10,033 bases of DNA, from NCBI GenBank assembly GCA_009929095.1, contig SABF01000042.1, forward strand, positions 1 to 10,033. Reading direction: 5' to 3'. The stretch comes from Erysipelotrichia bacterium (GTDB lineage Bacteria > Bacillota_I > Bacilli_A > Erysipelotrichales > Erysipelotrichaceae). The notes beneath the pieces were generated by a model. The model made no database searches. It was not told the origin of the DNA and was given only the letters and a program-made list of their open reading frames with translations. The translations under genes were made by a program, and so were the position numbers. This document shows, piece after piece, positions 1 to 5,546 of the stretch (position 1 is its first letter; each line of letters begins with the position of its first letter).

Positions 1-1136
1 GTTTTATGATCGGATCCGGCGGCAGTGCACTGACTGCCCGCACTATGGGCGAAGGAAAAAAAGAACTGGCAGAGCGCTATTTTTCAATGGCTGTAATCTT
101 TACTGTAATCTGCGGAATTGTCATCTCAATACTCGGTTTTGTGTATATGAGAAAGATTGCCTGGCTGCTTGGCGCGACGGCAGAGATGATAGATGACTGC
201 GTATTGTATGGCAGGATACTGATGATATCCACAACAGTGTTTATGCTGCAGAATGTATTCCAGGCATTTCTGGTAACAGCCGGAAAACCGAAAATGGGAT
301 TGATGATTACAGCCGCAGCCGGTATCACTAACGTGATATTGGATGGACTGTTTCTTGGCGTATTTGGCTGGGGCATTGCCGGAGCCGCATCTGCTTCAGT
401 GATCAGTGAGTTTATAGGCGGTCTTTTGCCGCTGTTCTACTTTATTCGGAAGAATGACAGCCTTCTTCAGCTGAGAAGGACATCGCTTGAGATAAAGCCG
501 CTGACTAGAATATGCACTAACGGTTCCTCAGAATTTATGAGTACAATAGCTGCCAATTTGACCAGCATGATGTACAACCATCAGCTGATTCAGTATGTAG
601 GAGAGAATGGAGTCGCATCCTATGGGGTTGTGATGTATGTCTATCTTCTGTTTGCGGCAGTATTCATGGGATATTCTGTAGGAAGTACGCCGATTATCAG
701 TTATCAGTATGGCGCGCAAAACAAGAAGGAACTGAAGAGTCTCTATAAAAAAAGCAAGTGGATTATGCTGGTGGCCGGGGTATGCATGACAGTGCTGGCA
801 GAATTATTCTGCGGCAGGATTGCTTCCTTGTTTGTCGGGTATGACGATGCTCTATGTCAGATGACCACCCATGCCTTTCAGATTTATTCTCTTAACTTCA
901 TCCTCTGCGGTTTCAATATCTTCGCATCATCTTTCTTCACAGCCCTGAACAATGGCAGAGTATCAGCCGCGATATCTTTTATCCGAACTTTGGTCCTTGA
1001 AATGGCATGTGTGCTGATTCTTCCACGGATCTTCGGTATTGAAGGAATATGGGCAGCGCTTCCGCTTTCTGGCCTTCTGTCTTCTGTCGTAGCATCATTC
1101 TATCTGCATCGCTATCAGAAAGTATATGGATACTGA
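1..1136 (+). CDS. MATE family multidrug efflux transporter, 5'-truncated by window edge
   Basis: This encodes a cation-coupled (Na+ or H+) drug antiporter of the inner membrane. The reading frame is open to the left edge (in phase from base 3) and stops with TGA at 1134-1136. The ATG at 6 is therefore most likely an internal methionine: it starts the conserved MATE stretch MIGSGGSALTARTMGEG, which normally lies about 60-70 residues into a roughly 450-residue protein. About 376 residues remain, with roughly ten hydrophobic segments, the polar loop after the first conserved block, and the PxxGLMIT-like segment typical of the family's first half. The second half repeats the pattern (a YGAQNKKELK block resembling the G-E-G-K-K-E-L loop of the first half), as expected from the internal two-fold repeat of MATE proteins. 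MepA/NorM-like substrate assignment is not possible from sequence alone. No partner gene is visible within the window. Confidence 0.9.
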   Translation, partial: FMIGSGGSALTARTMGEGKKELAERYFSMAVIFTVICGIVISILGFVYMRKIAWLLGATAEMIDDCVLYGRILMISTTVFMLQNVFQAFLVTAGKPKMGLMITAAAGITNVILDGLFLGVFGWGIAGAASASVISEFIGGLLPLFYFIRKNDSLLQLRRTSLEIKPLTRICTNGSSEFMSTIAANLTSMMYNHQLIQYVGENGVASYGVVMYVYLLFAAVFMGYSVGSTPIISYQYGAQNKKELKSLYKKSKWIMLVAGVCMTVLAELFCGRIASLFVGYDDALCQMTTHAFQIYSLNFILCGFNIFASSFFTALNNGRVSAAISFIRTLVLEMACVLILPRIFGIEGIWAALPLSGLLSSVVASFYLHRYQKVYGY

Positions 1137-1205
1137 TCAGACAGAATTATAAAATTATATATTTGTTCTGACGGCAACCGAATCAATGACATAAGAATGA
1201 ATAGG

Positions 1206-1263
1206 AAAAACGGGACCGGGATATGTACTTTGACAGCTGCATTTCCGGCGCCGTTTTTCTTCT
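1206..1263 (+). terminator. Probable intrinsic terminator after the MATE gene
   Basis: The arms 1206-1219 (AAAAACGGGACCGG) and 1245-1258 (CCGGCGCCGTTTTT) pair over 14 positions with two internal mismatches, around a 25-base loop. The right arm ends in a T5 run followed by CTTCTC, as in a rho-independent terminator reading rightwards. The left arm begins with A5, so it could also work leftwards. The long loop lowers confidence. It is 70 bases past the MATE stop codon. Confidence 0.55.
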
Positions 1264-1656
1264 CGCAGAACATATTGCTTTCAAAACTGCTGCATAAATA
1301 GATCCGGCAGTGATCATAGCTGCACTTCAGCAGGCAGCCCATGTGCTGGAATTCTTCTGAGTTTTATTTCATGTTCCCGGGTTGAAAAACGATGTCTGAA
1401 TAATCGTTTGATCCGAAGACTTGTATCAAGCGACACACCAAAATTATCATCAGGATTCAGTAACAGAATTTGATTGTCCACGGTCACAGTATTGCAGCAC
1501 ATAGGTGTTTTGAATCTGCTTAAACAGATGTATGAAATGCAGGATCATGATTGATCAATGTGCGATGCCATTGATTGATTTCCGAAAGGCATCAGTGAAC
1601 ATCGTGATATTCGATATTGTCTCTGCAGTATCGGGGCATTAATCTGAACAGATCAG

Positions 1657-1685
1657 TCGACCTTCGTACAAAATTGCGATACAAT
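1657..1685 (+). promoter_or_regulatory. Candidate sigma-A promoter of the ECF S component gene
   Basis: A -35-like TCGACC (1657-1662) and a -10-like TACAAT (1680-1685) are separated by 17 bases. Transcription would start near 1692, giving a leader of about 35 bases. The -35 box matches consensus at four of six positions and the -10 at five of six. The inverted repeat ATCTG-AA-CAGAT (1642-1653) lies immediately upstream and might be an operator. Confidence 0.4.
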
Positions 1686-1727
1686 GCCTTCGTGATTTAT
1701 TAACAAATCTATAGGGGGCTATTGCAA

Positions 1728-2321
1728 ATGGAAACAAAGGGGAATCGTAGTATTCGTAAAATGGCATATATTGCCATCTTTGCGGCATTGTCTTACGCTG
1801 TGTTTACATTTCTTCAGTTCAAAATACCGCTGCCGGGAGGAGATGCGACATCCATTCATTTGGGAAATGCAGTTGTGGTGATCGGAGCACTGCTGCTAGG
1901 CGGTCTGCCAGGCGGAATGGCTGGAGCTATAGGCATGACAATTGGCGATCTGTTTGATCCGATCTATGTGGTATATGCACCGAAAACATTTATCTGCAAA
2001 CTCTGCATCGGTCTGATTACCGGACTGGTTGCTGAAAAGGTCGGAAAACTGGATGAGCAGAAAGATCCGAAACAGATCATGAAATGGACAGTTATTTCAT
2101 CCGCATGCGGTCTTATCTTCAATGTCATTGCAGATCCGCTGATCGGTTATTTCTATAAACTGGTTATATTGGGAAGATCAATGGCAGATGTCACGCTTGC
2201 ATGGAATGTTGGAGCCAGCGCAATCAATGCAGGAATCTCAATTGTTGTTGCATCTCTGGTATATATTAAGCTGCGCCCATATGCATCTCATATGGGGTTT
2301 AAGAAAAGCATTGGAGACTGA
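1728..2321 (+). CDS. ECF transporter S component (substrate-binding membrane subunit)
   Basis: This is a small (197-residue) multi-spanning protein that would bind a vitamin or related micronutrient and dock onto a shared energy-coupling module (EcfT plus two EcfA ATPases) encoded elsewhere. About five to six hydrophobic segments are visible. The first carries A-x3-A spacing (A16/A20 and A20/A24), the pattern S components use to contact EcfT. The block from IHLGNAVVVIGALLLGG through GDLFDP and the YAPKTFICK segment resembles the ECF-ribofla_trS/DUF1393 group (PF07155). That group's name does not prove riboflavin as substrate. I chose ATG 1728 over the TTG at 1722 because AGGGGG (1713-1718) sits 9 bases from the ATG but only 3 from the TTG. 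The gene stands alone and converges on the reductase gene. The substrate is unknown. A flavin or flavin precursor would suit the neighbour, but this is inference. Confidence 0.85.
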   Translation: METKGNRSIRKMAYIAIFAALSYAVFTFLQFKIPLPGGDATSIHLGNAVVVIGALLLGGLPGGMAGAIGMTIGDLFDPIYVVYAPKTFICKLCIGLITGLVAEKVGKLDEQKDPKQIMKWTVISSACGLIFNVIADPLIGYFYKLVILGRSMADVTLAWNVGASAINAGISIVVASLVYIKLRPYASHMGFKKSIGD

Positions 2322-2367
2322 ACAGTTCGATCAGAAACTCTTTTGAATCAAGCCGGTAAATGTAGAA

Positions 2368-2404
2368 GAAAAGCCGCCCGGTCATAAGACTGAGCGGCTT
2401 TATA
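2368..2404. terminator. Bidirectional intrinsic terminator between convergent genes
   Basis: The arms AAAGCCGC (2370-2377) and GCGGCTTT (2394-2401) pair perfectly. The stem continues inward, with one mismatch and a G-T pair, to GTC/GAC (2381-2383 with 2388-2390) closing an ATAA loop. On the minus strand the hairpin is followed by TTTTCTTC, so it should terminate the reductase transcript well. On the plus strand the T run is short (TTTAT), giving weaker termination of the S component transcript. It lies midway between the two stop codons (2319-2321 and 2421-2423). Confidence 0.8.
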
Positions 2405-2420
2405 GTATTGCTTTCAGAAA

Positions 2421-4319
2421 TTACTTTACGTATTCGCTGGCACTTGTTCCGGCTATACGTCCGAAGACCACGAAGTCACAGACTGCGTTGCCGCCAAGAC
2501 GGTTGGCACCGTGTACACCGCCAGTCACTTCGCCAGCTGCGAACAGACCCTTGACTGCAGTGCCGCTGGTATTCAGGACTTCAGAAGCTGTGTCAATTGT
2601 GACACCGCCCATAGTATGGTGAACACCTGGCTGAACAGTAATTGCATAGTACGGAGCTGTATCGAGCGGATCAGCGAAGCTTGTGCGTCCGAATTCAGCA
2701 TCAGTTCCAGCCTTGACATTGGCATTCCATGTATCCATGGAAGCGACTAGAGCAGCAGAATCAACATCCATTGCTGCAGCAAGTTCCTCGACTGTTGTTC
2801 CCGTCACTGTAAAGCCTTTGGTGATATATCCCTGAATAACAGCAGAGGCGTCTACCATCTTCTGATCAACGATCAGCCATGCCACACCATCTGTCTGTTC
2901 ATTTTCTGCTGCAGATACGACATCGCGTGTACCAACTTCATCTGTGAAGCGCTTGCCTTCCTTGTTGACAAGGATAGCACCATCACCGCGCAGACCTTCA
3001 GTAATCAGATTTGCAGAGCCGTCTTCAGCGACATGAACTGTCGGGTGAAGCTGGATCTGCTTCATAGCAACTGTTCCGGCACCGACTGCTTCAGCCATCT
3101 TGATTCCCTGGCCCTGAGCGCCAGCAGCGTTTGTAGTAATGTAGCCGTCAAGAGCAGGATTCTGTCCCTTGACCATGTCATTGTTTGCACCGAAGCCGCC
3201 GGTTGCCAGAATGACTGCCTTGGAATTGATCGTAACCTTGCTTCCATCGTTCTTTTCAGCAACAATGCCAACAGCTGCGCCATTGTCGTCTGTCAGAATT
3301 TCATTAGCTGTGGTGTTCAGCATAACTTCAATGCCCTTGTCTTTCATTACGGATTCAAGAATCGGAACCATATAGGAACCTACTGCAATGGTTTTCCCTT
3401 CAGCATTGACCGGACGATGAATGCGCTTGACGCTTGCACCGCCGAAGCTGCCAACACTTGTCAGATCAATTCCAATGGTGGAAAGCCATGTGATGTCATC
3501 AGCGGAATTTTCGCAGAGTGTTTTTACGAGATCGGGATTGTTGATACCCTTGCCGCCAATCATGGTATCTAGTTCCATGAGTTCAACGGAATCAAAGTAG
3601 CCGGTAGGATTAGCCTGATACTCATCCCACTGTTTCTGTACTGCTGCAGCGAGTTCTGTGATTGCGGTGTTGTCTGCGTAATTCTTAGCAGCACTTGCAA
3701 GTGTCTTTTCAACACCGGCAGTTTCATCAAATTCATTGCTCTGCTGGGCTTTAGTAGCAGCAGCGTTCATACCGCCGGTAGCTCTGACGGAGTTTCCGCC
3801 GACCATGGCCTGGCTTTCAACTACAATGACGCTGGATCCTGCATCAGCAGCAGTGATAGCTGCGGTCATACCGGCACCGCCGGCACCGACGATAACAATG
3901 TCTGTATCCTTGGTGACATCCTCAGCAGCTGCAGCAGAAGCCACAGCCGAAGTCTTGTAGTCTTCCGGATTGAGCCCGGCGGAAGTCAGAGCAGCAGAAG
4001 CTGCTTCGATGATTGCGGAAGAAGTTACGGTAGCACCGCTGACTGTATCTACGTTAATGCTGTTTGCTGTCTTAATTTCATCTGCGACTGTTTCAAGAGC
4101 AGGGATGCCGATACCGGCAGTTTCCTTCTCGCCTTCAGCTGTGCAGTTTGTAATGACGCTGTTTTCAAGTGTCAGGGTAACTGTGACATCACCGCCCATG
4201 CCCTTGGCAGTACCGGTAAATGTTCCGGATACTCCTGAGGCGGCTGGCTTGCTGCTGGAACAAGCCGCGAGTGACAAAACCATCATAGCGGATAACAAAG
4301 CTTGTGAAATACGTTTCAT
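2421..4319 (-). CDS. Surface lipoprotein flavin reductase: FMN-binding plus fumarate-reductase-type FAD domain
   Basis: The product is 632 residues. Residues 1-20 form a lipoprotein signal with lipobox LAAC (Cys20 lipidated), so it should be anchored outside the membrane. Residues about 30-115 are an FMN-binding domain (PF04205 type). Its D91-TVSGAT motif is the D-x-x-S/T-G-A-S/T signal for covalent FMN attachment by ApbE, predicted on Thr97. An Ala-rich linker follows, then an FAD-binding-2/flavocytochrome c domain with nucleotide motif GAGGAG (145-150) and Glu168. By alignment from memory with Shewanella Fcc3, the fumarate-reducing residues are all present: His425 (H365), Glu441 (E378), Arg444 (R381), Arg465 (R402), His568 (H504) and Arg607 (R544). 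No haem-binding CxxCH motif exists, so electrons must arrive through FMN. Reduction of fumarate or a similar enoate as a respiratory acceptor is likely. The exact substrate is unproven. AAAGGAGAGG (4331-4340) supplies the ribosome site. Confidence 0.9.
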   Translation of the reverse strand: MKRISQALLSAMMVLSLAACSSSKPAASGVSGTFTGTAKGMGGDVTVTLTLENSVITNCTAEGEKETAGIGIPALETVADEIKTANSINVDTVSGATVTSSAIIEAASAALTSAGLNPEDYKTSAVASAAAAEDVTKDTDIVIVGAGGAGMTAAITAADAGSSVIVVESQAMVGGNSVRATGGMNAAATKAQQSNEFDETAGVEKTLASAAKNYADNTAITELAAAVQKQWDEYQANPTGYFDSVELMELDTMIGGKGINNPDLVKTLCENSADDITWLSTIGIDLTSVGSFGGASVKRIHRPVNAEGKTIAVGSYMVPILESVMKDKGIEVMLNTTANEILTDDNGAAVGIVAEKNDGSKVTINSKAVILATGGFGANNDMVKGQNPALDGYITTNAAGAQGQGIKMAEAVGAGTVAMKQIQLHPTVHVAEDGSANLITEGLRGDGAILVNKEGKRFTDEVGTRDVVSAAENEQTDGVAWLIVDQKMVDASAVIQGYITKGFTVTGTTVEELAAAMDVDSAALVASMDTWNANVKAGTDAEFGRTSFADPLDTAPYYAITVQPGVHHTMGGVTIDTASEVLNTSGTAVKGLFAAGEVTGGVHGANRLGGNAVCDFVVFGRIAGTSASEYVK

Positions 4320-4330
4320 TTATTCTCTTT

Positions 4331-4340
4331 CCTCTCCTTT
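4331..4340 (-). promoter_or_regulatory. Ribosome binding site of the flavin reductase gene
   Basis: On the minus strand this reads AAAGGAGAGG, a strong purine-rich Shine-Dalgarno site. It ends 11 bases before the ATG (4317-4319). That is a little far for the AAAGGAG core, but the adjacent GAGG and GGAAAGAG bring complementarity closer. It supports the lipoprotein start. A 10-bp self-complementary ATGCATGCAT (4347-4356) lies immediately upstream. Confidence 0.7.
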
Positions 4341-4430
4341 GCATTCATGCATGCATATCTACAATACTGACAGGTTTGACTAATGCTTATGTCATGTCAG
4401 GGATACCGCATCCCCATCTGGCCGCAGTAC

Positions 4431-4474
4431 CATGCTGCATGATAACATAAGTAAAGTACTCATGAAACGGTCAA
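4431..4474 (-). promoter_or_regulatory. Candidate promoter and palindromic operator of the flavin reductase gene
   Basis: On the minus strand a -35-like TTGACC (4469-4474) is followed by a -10-like TATGTT (4444-4449) with a 19-base spacer. Shifting the -10 one base gives an 18-base spacer. Spacing and -10 are both weak. The perfect palindrome CATGCTGCATG (4431-4441) would overlap the transcription start and could be a repressor site. The leader would be about 118 bases. It contains a small hairpin, GGGAT/ATCCC (4400-4414). Confidence 0.3.
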
Positions 4475-4549
4475 TTCCAAATTTTATGGGGCTGAGAGCA
4501 GCTTTGACATCAGATATCTTAAGTGCCAGTGATGGCAATACAGCAATTA

Positions 4550-4580
4550 GAAAAGCCGCATAATTCTGTGCGGCTTTATC
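4550..4580 (-). terminator. Intrinsic terminator of tRNA-Leu
   Basis: The perfect 9-bp stem AAAGCCGCA (4552-4560) with TGCGGCTTT (4569-4577) closes an 8-base loop. In the minus direction it is followed by TTTTCTAATT, and it begins 12 bases past the tRNA 3' end. The stem core and flank (AAAGCCGC ... GCGGCTTTAT) are the same as in the terminator at 2368-2404. Confidence 0.8.
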
Positions 4581-4588
4581 AGCAATAA

Positions 4589-4671
4589 TGGTGGGAGATA
4601 TGGGACTCGAACCCATACGCCGAAGCATCAGTTCCTAAGACTGACGTGTCTGCCAATTCCACCAATCTCCC
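4589..4671 (-). tRNA. tRNA-Leu, anticodon UAG
   Basis: Read on the minus strand, the acceptor stem GGGAGAT (4665-4671) pairs with ATCTCCC near the 3' end. The D-arm shows the GGTGGAATTGGCAGAC pattern typical of leucine tRNAs. The anticodon stem TCAGT/ACTGA closes the loop CTTAGGA, giving anticodon UAG, which reads CUN codons. A short class II variable arm folds as TGC/GCG around TTCG. The T-arm is ATGGG-TTCGAGT-CCCAT. Discriminator A and the CCA end are encoded (TGG at 4589-4591 on the plus strand). The total of 83 bases including CCA is compact for a leucine tRNA. It has its own promoter and terminator and is a single-gene unit here. Confidence 0.95.
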
Positions 4672-4682
4672 ATGCACGAGAA

Positions 4683-4711
4683 ATTATACCAAAAAATGTG
4701 TGATTGGTGAA
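4683..4711 (-). promoter_or_regulatory. Strong sigma-A promoter of tRNA-Leu
   Basis: On the minus strand a perfect -10 TATAAT (4683-4688) lies 17 bases after a -35-like TTCACC (4706-4711, four of six consensus). Transcription would start a few bases before the mature 5' end at 4671, so the 5' leader is very short. This is a typical stable-RNA promoter arrangement. Confidence 0.75.
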
Positions 4712-4749
4712 AGATAATTCAACTGAAGCCTGAAGCACTGTTCGGCGGA

Positions 4750-4779
4750 TTGAAAGGCGAACGGGACCGATGATATATT
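4750..4779 (+). promoter_or_regulatory. Candidate sigma-A promoter of the two-component/efflux operon
   Basis: TTGAAA (4750-4755, five of six) and TATATT (4774-4779, five of six) are separated by 18 bases. Transcription would start near 4786, leaving a leader of about 90 bases before the response regulator. The promoter points away from the tRNA-Leu promoter, so this interval is divergently transcribed. Confidence 0.5.
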
Positions 4780-4815
4780 TATACGGCTGCAGAATACCAA
4801 TAATAAAATAAATGC

Positions 4816-4843
4816 TGATTGATATTGATTGATCTTCTATGAT
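4816..4843 (+). promoter_or_regulatory. Direct repeat and possible second, regulator-dependent promoter
   Basis: TGATTGAT occurs at 4816-4823 and again at 4826-4833, a 10-bp period matching one DNA turn, which is how OmpR-family dimers usually bind. A -10-like TATGAT (4838-4843) follows. Its -35 position falls on the first repeat, where the match to TTGACA is poor (CTGATT), as in activator-dependent promoters. This would fit positive autoregulation of the operon. The same repeat could equally block elongation or initiation from the upstream promoter. No binding evidence exists in the sequence itself. Confidence 0.4.
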
Positions 4844-4874
4844 CTGCCGTGGTACTCTGCCATTGAGGAAACAC

Positions 4875-5546
4875 ATGAAAATACTCGTTGTTGAAGATCA
4901 GAGAGAAATTGTTGAACTGCTGAAAATGTATCTGGAGAATGAGGGATATACGGTTCTCTGTGCCGCAGATGGTGTGGAGGGATTGATGCTTTTTCAGAAA
5001 GAACATGTAGATCTGTGTCTTCTGGATGTTATGCTTCCGAAGATGAATGGCTTTGAACTGGCGAAAAAGATCCGGGAAGAAAGTGAGATTCCATTCATTT
5101 TTCTGACGGCAAAGAACAGTGATATGGATAAGATAGAAGGATTCAATTTTGGCGCGGATGATTATATTACAAAGCCATTCAATAATATGGAACTGCTGGC
5201 AAGAATCCGAGCAGTCATGAAACGTTACCATGCATTGAATTATTCGGTGATTTCAATCGGCAGTCTGACAATCAATGCAAATGAGATAAGCTGCATGAAG
5301 AATGGAGAGAATGTGCAGCTTACACCGATGGAGTTCAAGCTTCTTTATATTCTGATGCAGCACCCGAATCAGGTATTCACAAAAGCACAGCTGGCACAGA
5401 TGACGCGCGGCTCATATTATGATGCAGATGACAGTGTGATCATGACGCATATTTCTCGTCTGAGAGATAAGCTGAAGGATGAGGAAGGAAAAGAAACAAT
5501 TCAGACATTGAAAGGATTGGGCTATCGTTTTATCAGTGAAAAATAG
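4875..5546 (+). CDS. OmpR/PhoB-family response regulator
   Basis: This 223-residue cytoplasmic transcription factor should be phosphorylated by the kinase encoded next. The receiver domain (residues 1-118) shows the acidic pair Glu7-Asp8, phosphoacceptor Asp51 in LLDVMLP, Thr78 and Lys100 (ITKPF). The winged-helix trans_reg_C domain (about 125-222) shows LTPMEFKLLYILMQHPNQVFT, the recognition-helix region VIMTHISRLRDKL, and the closing hairpin LKGLGYRF. I chose ATG 4875 because the receiver fold begins there (MKILVVED) and GAGGA (4865-4869) lies upstream. A frame-open ATG at 4839 would add 12 residues unlike any receiver start. The stop codon lies 11 bases inside the kinase gene, indicating translational coupling. 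Likely targets are its own operon and perhaps little else. The regulon is inference. Confidence 0.95.
   Translation: MKILVVEDQREIVELLKMYLENEGYTVLCAADGVEGLMLFQKEHVDLCLLDVMLPKMNGFELAKKIREESEIPFIFLTAKNSDMDKIEGFNFGADDYITKPFNNMELLARIRAVMKRYHALNYSVISIGSLTINANEISCMKNGENVQLTPMEFKLLYILMQHPNQVFTKAQLAQMTRGSYYDADDSVIMTHISRLRDKLKDEEGKETIQTLKGLGYRFISEK

Larger units (their letters stand above)
1137..1727. other. Gene-free stretch between MATE pump and ECF S component
   Basis: I see no convincing coding sequence in this stretch of about 590 bases. It contains a probable terminator (1206-1258), a hairpin of 7-bp arms (1554-1560 with 1569-1575), two ATCTG...CAGAT inverted repeats (1514-1529 and 1642-1653), and a candidate promoter for the downstream gene. 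A 62-codon frame on the minus strand (1314-1502) is open but has no recognisable domain and no clear ribosome site. I do not recognise a riboswitch here: the hallmark cores of FMN, TPP, cobalamin and THF riboswitches were looked for by eye and not found. It may be degraded former coding DNA or a regulatory region. Confidence 0.5.

Noticed and set aside
1722..1727. TTG start two codons upstream for the ECF S component
   Set aside because: It is only 3 bases from the AGGGGG ribosome site, whereas the ATG at 1728 has normal 9-base spacing.
1137..1727. A vitamin riboswitch controlling the ECF S component
   Set aside because: No conserved core of the common vitamin riboswitches was recognisable, and the candidate promoter leaves a leader of only about 35 bases.
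3033..3572. A 179-codon open frame on the plus strand inside the flavin reductase gene
   Set aside because: It lies wholly antisense to a gene with strong domain evidence, has no recognisable motif, and is explained by the Ala-rich codon pattern of the real gene.
4589..4671. tRNA-Leu as the attachment site of an integrated element
   Set aside because: No second copy of the tRNA 3' end, no integrase and no phage genes were seen in the window. The tRNA has an ordinary promoter and terminator.
4723..4736. Tandem repeat CTGAAGC-CTGAAGC in the divergent interval
   Set aside because: It is only two 7-base copies outside the core promoter elements, too little to claim function.
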